DNA of 64,000 bases from Corynebacterium atypicum (GCF_000732945.1 NZ_CP008944.1:2174263-2238262), one strand, 5' to 3'; positions 18,617-28,525 are shown, counted from the stretch's first letter. Translations and numbers: made by a program. The notes: generated from the letters alone by a model not told the origin.

Positions 18617-20566
18617 CTAGACCTCCTTGTGCACGACTCCGTTGGACTGGCTGATCTTGCCGTGCTGGAACTCGACGACTTCGCCGCCGGCCGGAACGTC
18701 CGTGTGATCCGCAGTCGGGTAGCCGAACTTGCCCTGCTCGTAGCCGTCTTCGCCCCAGGCATCGAAAATCCCACCGTAGCGAATCACGTGGGCGCCCGTC
18801 TTCGGCGACCAGTAAATGTTACCGTTCTCGAACTCCTGGAACGCGCCGCCCTTGATCAGGTTCTCGTTGCTGCGTGGGAAGCCCAGTGCGTGGCCGACAT
18901 GGCCGAGCTCGCCGTACTTGCGGGCGATCTCGCCGCGCAGCCAGTAGACCTCGCTCGGCTTTGCGCGCACCAGGTAGCCGCCCTCGAAGGGCTGGATCAC
19001 ACCGGCCTTCGCATCGACCGCCGGTCCCGTCGGGTAACCCAGGTCGCCACGCTCCCAGTTGATCGAGCCCCAGGCGGCCATCATGTCGCCGGGAATAGCG
19101 TGCGCCCCGGTCTGCGGGGTCCAGTAGATCGATCCATGTTCAAAGTGCACCATGCGGCCGCGCCCGTCCGGGGCTCCCAGCTCAGTGCTCTTGGGGAAGC
19201 CCAGCCAGGAGGACGGCCCGCCCATCTCTGCGTAGCGGGCGTTGATCATCCCGTAGAGCCCGTGCGCGCCCGTCTGCGGCGACCAGTAAGCCGTGCCGCC
19301 CCGGAAGTCCTGGGCCTTGCCGCCCTCGCCCGAATCGTACTCATTGTTCACGCACGTGCCCAACGCCTTGGTCTGCTCTGCGACCTGGGCTATCGCGCCG
19401 ACCGGCTGGCAGTCGCCGGCGCGGTCCTCCGGTGGCAGTCCCAGCGCATTGGCGATGTATGGCCACGCCTGGGTCATCTCGAACTGCCAGTACTCCCAGG
19501 AGTGCACGCCCGACGGGCGGAACTTCTCGATTACCTCGACGTTTTCGGTCCTGGCGCGGTTGACAAAGGTCTGGCTGGTCAGCCTCGAGATCACCTCCAG
19601 GCCCACGCCGGCGACGTTCGACGGCCCAGCGAGCACCGACTCCGGGTTTCCGTGATCGTCCTTGCCCGATCCGGCCGAGACGTAGACGACCATGTCTTTC
19701 AGGGCGCCAATGCCCAACTTCGGGTCGTGGTCGATCCAGTCCTGCGAGCCCTCGGGGCCCCACATCGCATTCGTGTTATAGCCGCCGGCGTCCATCTGCG
19801 CCACCCGCACCGCCGCCGGCATGCCCGGCGAGGTCATATCGAGATAACCGGAGAACGAGCCGACGAACTTAAACAGACTCGGGTTGCGCTCTGCCAGGTT
19901 CACGGCTGCGGTGCCACCCATCGAGATGCCGGTCACGGCGCGCTGGCCATTCGAACGGAAGCCGTTTTGTAGCACCGGGATGAGCTCGCCGGTAAGGAAG
20001 GTCTCCCACATGTAGTGCTTGCCGTTGTCCGGCTGCTGCCAATCCGAGTAGAACGAGGACTCCCCACCCACCGGCAGGATCACGTTAACGTTGCGGTCCG
20101 CGTACTGGGCCTCAATGTTCGTCTCGATCGTCCAGCCGTTGTTGTCATCACGAGCGCGCAGACCATCGAGGGCCCAGACCTCCGGGAAGGTGCGGTCGGG
20201 ATGAGCGTGCCAGTCGCGAGCCAAGAGCATCTGCACCTGGATCGGTTTGCCCGGCATGGCCTTGGAGTTGATAAAGATCGCGATCCTGCGGTTGGTGATC
20301 CACTCCACTCGGTCCACGGACACGCCCTCAGGCAGGCCCTGGATATCCGGGAATTCCATCCTGGGCGCAGAGCGATCGATGTTTTCCTGGCCCGGCCTAA
20401 TGAAGTCGGAGAAGCCACTGCTCCCGGAGCTACCCGGCAGCAAGTCCGAGGACTGGGCGGAAGCCACCGGCGCCAGCGCCGCGGCAGTAGCCACGCTGAC
20501 CGGAATCGCCGTGGCAGCTAGGAAGAGGGAACGGCGCCGTTGGGCTCGGAGTAGCAAGTCACGCAT
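18617..20566 (-). CDS. cop1: secreted mycolyltransferase Cop1/PS1 with LGFP repeats
   Basis: Mycolyltransferases (antigen 85 family) move mycolate from trehalose monomycolate onto arabinogalactan or another trehalose ester. The 649-residue precursor starts at the ATG at 20566, with AAAGGAAG just before it. It has a signal peptide (residues ~1-37, [13 protein letters not shown]). The esterase domain follows with [11 protein letters not shown] (nucleophilic Ser), the helix motif [10 protein letters not shown] near the catalytic His, and the usual Asp/Glu region. From ~430 to the end are four LGFP-type repeats, recognisable by WLGFPKS, DLGYPTG, ALGFPRS and KFGYPTA, each preceded by a YW.P.TGAH-like strand. 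LGFP repeats are thought to hold the protein at the cell wall. This matches PS1/Csp1 of C. glutamicum. Confidence 0.95.
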   Translation of the reverse strand: MRDLLLRAQRRRSLFLAATAIPVSVATAAALAPVASAQSSDLLPGSSGSSGFSDFIRPGQENIDRSAPRMEFPDIQGLPEGVSVDRVEWITNRRIAIFINSKAMPGKPIQVQMLLARDWHAHPDRTFPEVWALDGLRARDDNNGWTIETNIEAQYADRNVNVILPVGGESSFYSDWQQPDNGKHYMWETFLTGELIPVLQNGFRSNGQRAVTGISMGGTAAVNLAERNPSLFKFVGSFSGYLDMTSPGMPAAVRVAQMDAGGYNTNAMWGPEGSQDWIDHDPKLGIGALKDMVVYVSAGSGKDDHGNPESVLAGPSNVAGVGLEVISRLTSQTFVNRARTENVEVIEKFRPSGVHSWEYWQFEMTQAWPYIANALGLPPEDRAGDCQPVGAIAQVAEQTKALGTCVNNEYDSGEGGKAQDFRGGTAYWSPQTGAHGLYGMINARYAEMGGPSSWLGFPKSTELGAPDGRGRMVHFEHGSIYWTPQTGAHAIPGDMMAAWGSINWERGDLGYPTGPAVDAKAGVIQPFEGGYLVRAKPSEVYWLRGEIARKYGELGHVGHALGFPRSNENLIKGGAFQEFENGNIYWSPKTGAHVIRYGGIFDAWGEDGYEQGKFGYPTADHTDVPAGGEVVEFQHGKISQSNGVVHKEV

Positions 20567-20943
20567 GAAGCTTCCTTTAGTCTTTCGATGTCTTAACGCA
20601 GGGTGCAAAAAGTTATCTCCGGCGTAGCCGCTCCGAAGGTTCCCCTCCTCCGGTGCGCCGCCCGGCCACGGGTGCCACAGCGAAGAACAGTAACAGGTAC
20701 AACGCCGGACCGCGGGGCCGCGAGTCTGGTTCAAGTTTAAGTACAAGTTGAGACTTTTGAAAGTGACACGCGCAAAGAACCCTAAAATGTTGCCAGGCAG
20801 GATACAGCAAAACCCGCCAGACCCCCTGAGGGGCCGGCGGGAAATCCTACGGCCGGCGGCGCGGCGGCCGGATGAACAGCAATAATGACGCACGCCCAGA
20901 GCTCGCCGCACCCCAACCGCGCGGCCTTATTGGCTAGCGCACG
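20567..20943 (-). promoter_or_regulatory. intergenic region upstream of cop1
   Basis: A 377-bp gap without a credible gene. It holds the cmt terminator (20809-20841) and the presumed cop1 promoter. An AT-rich island contains a direct repeat CAAGTT (20732-20737 and 20744-20749), 12 bp apart, about one helical turn. I could not place a convincing -35/-10 pair. Confidence 0.4.
20809..20841 (-). terminator. rho-independent terminator of the mycolyltransferase gene
   Basis: CCCGCC (20813-20818) pairs with GGCGGG (20836-20841), with an inner ACCCC/GGGG stem. On the minus strand the hairpin is followed by TTTT. Confidence 0.75.
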
Positions 20944-21960
20944 TTAATGCGCGTTCATCACGTCGAGCACACGCCCCTGGGTCTTGCGCATCTGATCGGC
21001 AAAGTTGTCCCAGTTGTGCAGGCCTACCGCCGGGTAGTCCTCGGCGAACTGGATCCCCTGGGCGCGCGCCTTGGTCGCCCAGGTGTTCGTGGAGATCCGG
21101 GAGACAAACTCTAGCGCGGCGCCGGCGAACTGATCCTTGGGCAAGTACTTTTGATCCGCGGGGCCCGGAATGCCGGTAGCGGCCGAGACGTAGACGTCCT
21201 TGCCGCGCAGCCCGTCCATGTTCAAAAACGGGTCGTTCTTGAACCGCTCCGGGCTAAACAGCGAGCCGTACATGGCGTTGATGTTGTAGAGCCCAGCGTC
21301 AAGAAGCGCCACCCGGATCATCGTCTGCCAGCCCGGCAGCGTGGTGGTCAGGTAGCCCGAGTATGCCAGCACCTGGCGGAACTGGTGCGGGTGCTTGGCC
21401 GCCAGGTTCAGCGCCGCGGTGGCGCCCATGGAAAGGCCCAAGATGGAATTGTTGTTGCGGGCCACGCCAAAGTGCTGCTCGAGGTAGCCGGGCAGCTCGC
21501 CGGTGAGGAAGGTCTCCCACTTGTAGTTGACATACTCGCCAAGGTCGTACTTCGCGGGCCCGCTCCAATCAGCATAGAAAGAGGCCGTGCCGCCCACCGG
21601 CATCACCAGCGTGATGTTGCTGTTGACGTACTGCGCCGCGGCGTTCGTATCAAACAGCCAGGCGTTCGTATACTCCGTGGCGCGCAGCCCATCCAGCATG
21701 TACAGACCCGCGTTACCGCCGCGCTGCGCCGGCTGAACCTGCACGGTGATGTTACGCCCCATGGACTCAGACCAGACTTCACAGCGCTGAACCCAGTAGC
21801 CCACACCGTCCCACGAGCAGCCCGGGCGCAGCCACCCGCGGTTGTCTTGGGCTTGGGCAACCCCGCCGCCGGCAACCAGGACACCAGCGGCCGTGGCCAG
21901 AGCGACGAGGCTGGCTACTGTCTTGCGGCCGGTACGGCGCAACGTGCTCAGGACAGACAT
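20944..21960 (-). CDS. cmt2: secreted mycolyltransferase (antigen 85 family)
   Basis: 338 residues. A signal peptide ends near GGGVAQAQDN (~38). The esterase fold has an early WSESMGRNITVQVQPAQ strand, the nucleophile in LGLSMGATAALN (Ser near 160) and GLHNWDNFADQM with the likely catalytic His near 312. There are no LGFP repeats, unlike the neighbour cop1, so it represents the short form of the family. AAGGAGAATC lies before the ATG at 21960, and a terminator follows, so it is probably a single-gene transcript. In M. tuberculosis this place is occupied by fbpA/fbpD. The symbol follows the C. glutamicum gene at this position and the exact paralogue number is uncertain. Confidence 0.9.
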   Translation of the reverse strand: MSVLSTLRRTGRKTVASLVALATAAGVLVAGGGVAQAQDNRGWLRPGCSWDGVGYWVQRCEVWSESMGRNITVQVQPAQRGGNAGLYMLDGLRATEYTNAWLFDTNAAAQYVNSNITLVMPVGGTASFYADWSGPAKYDLGEYVNYKWETFLTGELPGYLEQHFGVARNNNSILGLSMGATAALNLAAKHPHQFRQVLAYSGYLTTTLPGWQTMIRVALLDAGLYNINAMYGSLFSPERFKNDPFLNMDGLRGKDVYVSAATGIPGPADQKYLPKDQFAGAALEFVSRISTNTWATKARAQGIQFAEDYPAVGLHNWDNFADQMRKTQGRVLDVMNAH

Positions 21961-22155
21961 GTGGAGATTCTCCTTGGATCAAGTAACCGCAAAAGCGTAT
22001 CTTTGTTCCTTCGGACGTGATGGAGGCACGCCAGAAGCTAGAAGTTTTCCCATCGAGTATAAGGCAAACCCCAAGCTACGCGAAGTCAATTCCCAGCAAT
22101 CAGACACCCGGGCAGGTCACAGCGCTTCCGCCCGCCACCCATACGCGGCGGGCAG

Positions 22156-24177
22156 CTACTCGCCCTGCCCCAGGTAATCCTCGGGATCCGGGCTCAGTTG
22201 CAGGGTGCGGCCCCCAGTGAGCGCGAACTTGATGTTGCTGAAGAATCTGCCCGGCGTCAACGGCGCCCGGTAGCTCGCAAAAAGCCGTTGGAAGTCCTCG
22301 GTCTCCAGCGCGGCGCGCGCCTTGCGGGTGAGCTCGTGATCGACAAAGTCGGGCAGCCGGTTGAGGTCCGCGGCGGCATCGGCAAGCTGCCATTCCAGCG
22401 GCAGGAACTTGTCGTGGCCGATCCGGCCATCGTCGAGCCGGGGCTGCCGGGCCGCCAGCGGGGTGGATAGCCCCACAGTGTCCAACACCCTCACCTCGAG
22501 CGGGGCATTCATACTCGTCATCCCCAGGTTCACTAGGTAGGCCGTAACCGGCGCCTCGCGCAGCCACTCGGGCGTGCCGTCCGTGCCGTCAGAGCGCGGC
22601 ACCGTGATCCACCAATAGCGCAACGGATCTGGCTGGGTAATAATTTGCATCGCCTGGGCGTCGCCGTCCTCCTGGGCCTCGTCTATAGCGGTGCGGAAAT
22701 TGGCCATCGAGCCGATGTTCAGGAAGTCCTCGGCCGTGCGCGGCGGGTCGCCGTATTCGCGGCCAAGCACGTCCGTCCAGAACTGCCGCTCGTCTACCAC
22801 GCCGAGGTCCTCGCCGAACTCGGGCATCTGCCAGACGTGGCCCCGCGCGGCCGTGACCACTGCCCAGATGACCACTAACCCGGCGGCCAGCCAGGTGACT
22901 AGCCGGCCGCGATTCCCGCCGAGCCAGCCCGTCGACCGGGCAAGCGCGCCGCGCGGATCGAGGTCTGCTACCGGCACCACAGCCACGGGAAGCAGGCCTG
23001 CAAACAGCGGAATCAACCACATCCGCCCGTGCATAAAGTCGCCTCCCACCCGCAGGACGTACAGCGCGTGGACGAGCGCGCACGTCACGACGAGCACGCT
23101 GACCCCACGCGGCGTCCGCAGTCGATCGAGCACCCGCCAGCCGCCCGCGGCGGCCATCGGCGCTGCCGAGCCGGCGGCTTCTGCACCAGCATCCTCATCG
23201 GTACCACGCTGGCCGCGCGTGGGCGCGCCATCCGGCTTGCCCGCCAACCGCCACAGGACACCCCCCACCGCGATCGCCGCCACAAGGGGGATCCACATCT
23301 GGTAGGCGAACAGGAAGTCCCACAGGTAGCCCCAGCCGAGCGCCCACGCGCTGTCCTGCGCAGACTTGGCCACCGCCGTGTGCGGGGTCAGCAGGCCGTA
23401 GTAGCCCATCCGGAAGATCTGATAGGCCGCCGGCACCGGCAGCCCGCAGCCCAGGATCACAGCCGTAGCCCGCCAGGAGCGCTCCGCGGCGATGAGCGCC
23501 AGGCCCACCAATCCGCCGTAAAGCGCCAGCTCCGGGCGGACCAGCCAGGAAAGCCCCGCCCAGAAGGCCACCAGGTCCAGCGCCACCAGCCGGGCGCGGC
23601 TTTCACCCTGGCCGGCACGTACCCACCAGGCCAGAAGCCACCAGAGGACGCCCAGCCAGCAGATGGCTAGGCCCCACTCCAGCCCGGAGCTTGCAAAATC
23701 GCGCGCCGGAGGCACCGCCAGGTAGCACACGAGCCCCAGCGGGACCATGACCAGGCCGTCCCGGCGACCGCCGAAGCGGGCCATCTGGCCACTGCCGACG
23801 CCGGCAGCACAGAAGCCTAGGGCGGTAAGCGCCAGGCCCAAGCCGATGGCGAGGGATTCCAGCGGGATGTCCGTGACCACCGCGCCGGCCCAAATCAGGT
23901 ACTGCCACAGGGCGGACGTGTTGGCCTCTACTCGCTCGCCCACGTTGAACACGGGTCCGTTGCCGGCCAGCAGGTTGCGCACGGTGCGCAGCACGATGAG
24001 GCCGTCATCGCTCATCCAGCGCCGCTGGTAGCCGAACCAGAACGCCAGCACAGCGAGCAGCGCGGCGCTTAGCGACGCAGACCACAGCGTCAAGCTGCGG
24101 GCTCGGCCCCGCTTGTGCCGGGAAGAATTCCTAGGATCTGCCACGCCGCGGCAGCCCGGCGCGACTTGTTGGATCAC
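22156..24177 (-). CDS. aftB: terminal beta-(1->2) arabinofuranosyltransferase AftB
   Basis: AftB adds the final beta-1,2 arabinofuranose residues to arabinogalactan, the sites that receive mycolate, using decaprenylphosphoryl arabinose. The ~673-residue protein is a GT-C enzyme. It has about ten transmembrane helices in the first 430 residues, with the early acidic motif RRWMSDDGLIVLRTVRN in the first periplasmic loop, and a C-terminal periplasmic domain (IGHDKFLPLEW). I prefer the GTG at 24177, which overlaps the TGA of ubiA as GTGA and suggests translational coupling; the frame extends to 24213. Position and order match Rv3805c. Confidence 0.92.
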   Translation of the reverse strand: MIQQVAPGCRGVADPRNSSRHKRGRARSLTLWSASLSAALLAVLAFWFGYQRRWMSDDGLIVLRTVRNLLAGNGPVFNVGERVEANTSALWQYLIWAGAVVTDIPLESLAIGLGLALTALGFCAAGVGSGQMARFGGRRDGLVMVPLGLVCYLAVPPARDFASSGLEWGLAICWLGVLWWLLAWWVRAGQGESRARLVALDLVAFWAGLSWLVRPELALYGGLVGLALIAAERSWRATAVILGCGLPVPAAYQIFRMGYYGLLTPHTAVAKSAQDSAWALGWGYLWDFLFAYQMWIPLVAAIAVGGVLWRLAGKPDGAPTRGQRGTDEDAGAEAAGSAAPMAAAGGWRVLDRLRTPRGVSVLVVTCALVHALYVLRVGGDFMHGRMWLIPLFAGLLPVAVVPVADLDPRGALARSTGWLGGNRGRLVTWLAAGLVVIWAVVTAARGHVWQMPEFGEDLGVVDERQFWTDVLGREYGDPPRTAEDFLNIGSMANFRTAIDEAQEDGDAQAMQIITQPDPLRYWWITVPRSDGTDGTPEWLREAPVTAYLVNLGMTSMNAPLEVRVLDTVGLSTPLAARQPRLDDGRIGHDKFLPLEWQLADAAADLNRLPDFVDHELTRKARAALETEDFQRLFASYRAPLTPGRFFSNIKFALTGGRTLQLSPDPEDYLGQGE

Positions 24178-25154
24178 AGCGCAGGCACCAGGTAGACGGC
24201 TACGGCCATGCACACCACCCAGGCCACGGCCAGGATCTGCAGGACGCGGTCACTTAGGGCCAGCTCATCCGGAGCGCCACCCCCGCCGCGGTCGACGTCG
24301 GCCGCGTAGCGCAGGATCGCGATCGTAAAGGGCACCATCGAGACCTGGTACCACACCCCGGCGGTACCCTCAGCGCGGCCGGCCATCTCGAATCCCCACA
24401 GCGAGTAAGAGATGACGACGGCGGTGGCGGCGAGCGTCCAGACAAACCGCAAGTAGGTATCGGTATAGCCGCGCAGCGATTTCCGGATTTTCGCGCCAGT
24501 GCGCTGGGACAACAGCAGCTCCGAGTACCGCTTCCCCGAGGCCATGAACAGCGAGCCGAAGGCCATGACCAAAAGGAACCACTGGGACAGCTCGATGCCT
24601 GCGGCCACGCCGCCGGCCATGGCCCGCAGCATGAACCCGCTCGAAACCAGGGCGATGTCGATCACCGGCTGATGCTTCCAGCCGAAGCAGTAGCCCAACT
24701 GCAGCGCGATGTAGATCGCGACTACCAGCGCCAGCGAGGCCCCGGCCGTGGCGGCAAACGACAGCCCGATGGCCGCGACGATCAGCACCACGGCCATCGC
24801 GTACGCCAACCCGACGGGCAGCACGCCGGCTGCGATGGGCCGGAACCGCTTCGTCGGATGCGCGCGGTCCGCCTCCACATCGCGGGCGTCATTGATCAAA
24901 TAGATCGAGGACGCGGCCAGGCAGAAGGTGACAAAGGCCAGAACGATGTCGAGGACGGTACGCCCATCGGTCAGTGCGTCGGCGCCCGCCGCCGCCGGGG
25001 CGGCGACGACCAACACGTTCTTCACCCACTGCTTGGGGCGCAGCGCCTTCACCATGGCGTCGGCGAGGTTCCTCGGCGGGCGGCGCTTCTTCTTCGTATC
25101 GATGCCCTCGGTATGCGGCTCTGAGTCGAAGATTCGCTGCTCTGGTTGGTCCAC
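24174..25154 (-). CDS. ubiA: decaprenyl-phosphate phosphoribosyltransferase (UbiA family)
   Basis: This membrane enzyme transfers 5-phosphoribose from PRPP to decaprenyl phosphate, the first step towards the arabinose donor DPA (Rv3806c in M. tuberculosis). 326 residues with a charged N-terminus (KKKRRPPRNLADAMVKALRPKQW) and about nine transmembrane helices. The metal/diphosphate-binding motif is LINDARDVEADRAHPTKRFRPI near residue 90, with the NDxxDxxxD pattern of the UbiA superfamily. The GTG at 25154 follows GGAAGGCTGAAGACCAG, 18 bp after the phosphatase gene. Its end overlaps aftB by 4 bp. Confidence 0.93.
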   Translation of the reverse strand: MDQPEQRIFDSEPHTEGIDTKKKRRPPRNLADAMVKALRPKQWVKNVLVVAAPAAAGADALTDGRTVLDIVLAFVTFCLAASSIYLINDARDVEADRAHPTKRFRPIAAGVLPVGLAYAMAVVLIVAAIGLSFAATAGASLALVVAIYIALQLGYCFGWKHQPVIDIALVSSGFMLRAMAGGVAAGIELSQWFLLVMAFGSLFMASGKRYSELLLSQRTGAKIRKSLRGYTDTYLRFVWTLAATAVVISYSLWGFEMAGRAEGTAGVWYQVSMVPFTIAILRYAADVDRGGGGAPDELALSDRVLQILAVAWVVCMAVAVYLVPAL

Positions 25155-25172
25155 CTGGTCTTCAGCCTTCCG

Positions 25173-25724
25173 TTAGATCTCTCCTGGCACCACAGGCAGC
25201 CAGCCCAGCCGTCGCGCTAGACTCAGCGTCGCCTTCGCCGTCGTCGCGCCTAGCAGGGCGCCAGCCGCCGTGTCCGTAGGAAAATGCACGCCGAGCACCA
25301 TCCGCGAGACCATCATCACCGGGATCCCCAAAAGCGGAATCCGAGTGCCGGCTATCTCGCTGGCTGCTACCAGCGCAGCCGCGGTGGAAGTAGCGTGCGA
25401 GGACGGGAACGACAGTTTAGAGGGTGTGCCCACGCCAATCCTAATCTCCGGGGAGTCCGGGCGTGGGCGGCGCACGATTCGCTTGAGGATCACGCTAGCC
25501 GCATGCGCGCAAAACGCAGCCGTGCCGGCTGCGATCCACTCGCGGCGCCGCCTGCGGTCGGCGATGACCAGCGCGCCGGAAAGGCCCAGCCAGCCCAGCG
25601 AGTGCTCGCCAAAGTGGGACATTCCCCGGGCGCAGGGCAACACCCCGGGCCGGTCGGCGAGAACACCCTGCAGCGCTACCAGGGCTCGGGTCTCTCGGGC
25701 GCGCAACCGCTTGATGCAGCTCAC
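25173..25724 (-). CDS. PAP2-family phosphatase, probable decaprenylphosphoryl-5-phosphoribose phosphatase
   Basis: 183 residues with the three PAP2 signature motifs in order: KRIVRRPRP (~84-92), FPSSHAT (~109-115, general-acid His) and SRMVLGVHFPTD (~141-152, nucleophilic His). Membrane helices surround them. The gene overlaps glfT2 by 4 bp (ATGA) and precedes ubiA by 18 bp. This is the place of Rv3807c, proposed to dephosphorylate the phosphoribosyl lipid made by UbiA before epimerisation to arabinose. The family is certain; the exact substrate is inferred from context. Confidence 0.88.
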   Translation of the reverse strand: MSCIKRLRARETRALVALQGVLADRPGVLPCARGMSHFGEHSLGWLGLSGALVIADRRRRREWIAAGTAAFCAHAASVILKRIVRRPRPDSPEIRIGVGTPSKLSFPSSHATSTAAALVAASEIAGTRIPLLGIPVMMVSRMVLGVHFPTDTAAGALLGATTAKATLSLARRLGWLPVVPGEI

Positions 25725-27751
25725 TTGAAGATCCTCCCCCAGCTCGTGCGGCTGGTGAGCTCGTCAGCCGCGTCGCGGTAGCGGCGCCGCATCTCGTCGA
25801 ACCGCGCCTCCAGCTCCTTGTGCAGGGTGAAGGTCTTTGAGACGAGCTCGCGCGCCTGCTCCCGGTCTCGCTTGCGAAAGACCACGCTGGCGCCATCGGC
25901 GCTGGTCACGGTGGCACCATCGACGCGAGACAGCGAGAACCAGCGCGCCTCATCCTTGGCCAGGTTCAGCTGCGGGACCTCGTGGGCCTTCGGGTCGGCG
26001 GGCTTGAGCGAATGCGCCACACCCTTGATCAGCCACGGAATCTTCTTGAGCTTGGCCAACCGCCCGCCGATGTTGCGGGTAGGCACGCCCGGCGCGCCCG
26101 AGGCCTTCGGCAGCACGTGGGCGGCAGGCAGCTTCTGCGCATCCGGATACTCCGATCGCAGCTTGTTGATTCGCGGCAGCGAGCTCTCCAAGATCTCGAA
26201 GAGATGCTCGGGCCCAGCCAGGAAGTCGCGCATCGCCTCCAGCTGGATCGCCAGCGTCGAGTATTCCATGCACATCGCGTGCTTAAACGTGGTCTTCTTC
26301 AGCGAGCGCAGGATGCCCTTGACGTCGCCGTCGTGGTGCAAGGCGGCGACGATAAGCCGGTTGCGCAGGTGGAAGTAGGCCTGCCAGTCGATCGCGTCGT
26401 CCTTATCGGCCCAGGACATGTGCCAGATGGCCACGCCCGGCCAAGTGGCGGTTTCAAAACCGTGCTGCCGTGCGCGCAGCGAATATTCCGTGTCGTCCCA
26501 TTTAATAAAGACGGGCAGCGGCTGGCCGACCTGCTCAGCGACCACCCGCGGGAACATACACATCCACCAGCCGTTGTAGTCGACCTCGATGCGCCGGTGG
26601 ATATCGCAGGCGTTTGGGATGCCGGGCTTGTCGCCAGGCTTGCCGAGGTCATTCATCGGGGTCTTGGCAAAGTCGTGGTCGTAGTGCGAGTAGTTCGCCG
26701 GACCCCACATGAAGTCGCCCGCGTTGACAACCTCGCCCATGGTACGCAGCTCAGAGCGGTTGAGCAGGTTGAGCATCTGGCCGCCGATGATCGTCGGAGT
26801 GGCGCAATACCGCCCGACCTGGACGGCGCGCAGGATCGAGTCCGGTTCGATCGCAATATCGTCATCCATGAACAGGATGAACGGGCTGTGCGCGTCGGCC
26901 TGCCCCGTGCCGTCAGCGCCGCCGAGGGCCTCGAACATGATGCGCGAGTACCCGCCGGAGCCGCCGAGGTTGCCCTGGCGAAACTCGTGGAAGCGCTCCC
27001 CGAAGTGCGCGGTGATCTCGGCATAACCGGGCTCGTCGGCCGGGTGCTTGGTGCCTTGGTCGGGCATGAGTACGGCGTCGATAATCGCGTCGACCTCCGG
27101 GTCTGCCGCTAACGCCTCGAGGGCGGCCACCGCATCCGCCGGGCGGTTGAACGTGGGAATGCCCACCGTGACGCGCTTGTCAAAGGGCCCCACCTCGGTG
27201 CCGTCGGGCAGTCGCTGCGGGCCCGGGGCCTGCGGGGCGAACCAGCCGCCGCGGGTGATCGTCGCGTCGCTTTCTGCAGTGACGTCGAACCAGTACCACC
27301 CGCCGTCTTCGAAGGGGGCCAGCGTCAGCTCGAAGGCGACCGTGTCGTCCTTCACCCCGGCGGCGTCGACCGCGATGCGCCTACCGTCCGGCCGGGAGCG
27401 GTACACGTCCACGCGCGCAGCACCCTCGACGGCAAGCTGCAGCACCACGGATTTGAGCTGGGAATATCGGCGCCAGTAAGAGGCCGGGAACGCGTTGAAG
27501 TAGGTTTCAAAACTCACCTCGGTGCCCGCGGGCACGGTGATGGTGAAGCGATCCGGGTGCGTCACCCGCCCCCCGGAGGTGTCTGTTTCCATGAGGTAGA
27601 GCATGCGCACGTCGCCGGGCTCACCGTGGCGCGGCAGCAACAGCCGCTGCAGCTGCTCGACTGCCTGGGGGCCTGCGGGCGCCGGGGACTGCTGGTCATT
27701 CTCAGGTGACGCGGCGGGAGCCTTCGAGGTTTGAGAATCGGATGCACTCAC
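25721..27751 (-). CDS. glfT2: galactofuranosyltransferase GlfT2
   Basis: GlfT2 polymerises the galactan of arabinogalactan from UDP-galactofuranose, alternating beta-1,5 and beta-1,6 links on the cytoplasmic face. 676 residues. An N-terminal beta-rich domain is followed by a GT-A domain with VGIPTFNRP near 193, the QGNLGGSGGYSRIM region near 258, the metal site FILFMDDDIAIEP near 290 (DDD motif) and the WDDTEYSLRARQ acidic pair near 420. HMSWADKDDAIDW carries the conserved His near 440. A helical C-terminal domain follows. The GTG at 27751 has GAAAGGCG upstream. It is the first gene of the glfT2-phosphatase-ubiA-aftB cluster, all overlapping or within 18 bp. Confidence 0.96.
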   Translation of the reverse strand: MSASDSQTSKAPAASPENDQQSPAPAGPQAVEQLQRLLLPRHGEPGDVRMLYLMETDTSGGRVTHPDRFTITVPAGTEVSFETYFNAFPASYWRRYSQLKSVVLQLAVEGAARVDVYRSRPDGRRIAVDAAGVKDDTVAFELTLAPFEDGGWYWFDVTAESDATITRGGWFAPQAPGPQRLPDGTEVGPFDKRVTVGIPTFNRPADAVAALEALAADPEVDAIIDAVLMPDQGTKHPADEPGYAEITAHFGERFHEFRQGNLGGSGGYSRIMFEALGGADGTGQADAHSPFILFMDDDIAIEPDSILRAVQVGRYCATPTIIGGQMLNLLNRSELRTMGEVVNAGDFMWGPANYSHYDHDFAKTPMNDLGKPGDKPGIPNACDIHRRIEVDYNGWWMCMFPRVVAEQVGQPLPVFIKWDDTEYSLRARQHGFETATWPGVAIWHMSWADKDDAIDWQAYFHLRNRLIVAALHHDGDVKGILRSLKKTTFKHAMCMEYSTLAIQLEAMRDFLAGPEHLFEILESSLPRINKLRSEYPDAQKLPAAHVLPKASGAPGVPTRNIGGRLAKLKKIPWLIKGVAHSLKPADPKAHEVPQLNLAKDEARWFSLSRVDGATVTSADGASVVFRKRDREQARELVSKTFTLHKELEARFDEMRRRYRDAADELTSRTSWGRIFK

Positions 27752-28027
27752 GGTAAGCGGTCACGCCTTTCGGGTCGGGGCGTGGCGCCTCTTGGCCAGC
27801 GCGCCCGCCGAGGGCTGCCGGGCACGAGCGCCACAGGATACCGCGTTAAAGGGTAGTCGGTGCGGCCTCGTTATTCGGTATCAAACACGCCTTTTGGCGC
27901 AACGCGCAGGCTACTGCCAGCTCCAACGCAGGCGGGGTCGGCTGGAGTTTGAGGCAGCGGCAATGCGGTGGGGCGAAAAGCTGGGCGGCGCCAAGAGCGC
28001 TTGCCGACGCCGCGGTGCGCGCCCGCT

Positions 28028-28255
28028 CTAGGCGGCCAGCGCGGTCTGCGTGGCGTGCTCGGCGCTCGCGGCCACCAGTTGCTCGAGCTCGGCCACGGTG
28101 TCCTTTTCTACGAAGATCGTGCGGAAGACGGTGGCCATGCCGGCGGCGTGGGCTGCGTTTTTGGCCAGGACCTGGTCGATGGTTGCCATGGAAAGCTCGG
28201 CGCCGTAGCGGGCGCGGAGATCGTCGCGGAGGCTGGAAGTCAAAACGGTGGTCAT
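28028..28255 (-). CDS. 75-residue helical protein of unknown function
   Basis: The ATG at 28255 is preceded by AAAGGAACCGTAACA, a good ribosome binding site. The product (MTTVLTSSLRDDLRARYG ... EHATQTALAA) is predicted to be almost entirely alpha-helical, with no signal peptide or membrane segment. I do not recognise the family. It lies between glf and glfT2 on the same strand, with 270 bp upstream containing four GTTAAC sites, so it probably has its own regulated promoter rather than being part of an arabinogalactan operon. Confidence 0.6.
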   Translation of the reverse strand: MTTVLTSSLRDDLRARYGAELSMATIDQVLAKNAAHAAGMATVFRTIFVEKDTVAELEQLVAASAEHATQTALAA

Positions 28256-28297
28256 TGTTACGGTTCCTTTCAGCGCGTTCCCCCGGAGACATCGTTA

Positions 28298-28494
28298 GTT
28301 AACGCATTGTTAACCTTCGCGAGCCAGGTGGCCCACCTCGCGAGCCAAAAGCCAGGCGGGGCGCGTGTCAGGCGGGCGGCGGCCGGCTTTTCAGCCCGTC
28401 CGCCCCACCGGCTCCACGTAAGGGTCCGGGGTGATCTGGATTTGTTAACTTGCCGTTTACCTTAGTCGACAGCGAAGATGAACGCAAGGTTAAC
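28298..28494 (-). promoter_or_regulatory. array of four GTTAAC palindromes upstream of the 75-residue gene
   Basis: GTTAAC occurs at 28298-28303, 28309-28314, 28444-28449 and 28489-28494, with a near-copy GTTTAC at 28455-28460. The first two are 11 bp apart, one helical turn. All lie in the 270-bp gap between the end of glf and the start of the 75-residue gene. An operator array is inferred. Confidence 0.4.
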
Positions 28495-28525
28495 AGCAGA
28501 TTTATTTTCCAGACCGCCCGGCGCG

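Noticed and set aside
17213..19972. 919-residue open frame on the plus strand opposite elrF, the lipoprotein and cop1
   Set aside because: It crosses three annotated genes on the other strand and has no motif or ribosome binding site.
28318..28346. CRISPR-like repeat suggested by two CGCGAGCC copies around a small palindrome
   Set aside because: Only two short copies with one palindromic spacer and no cas genes in the window; no CRISPR array was seen anywhere.
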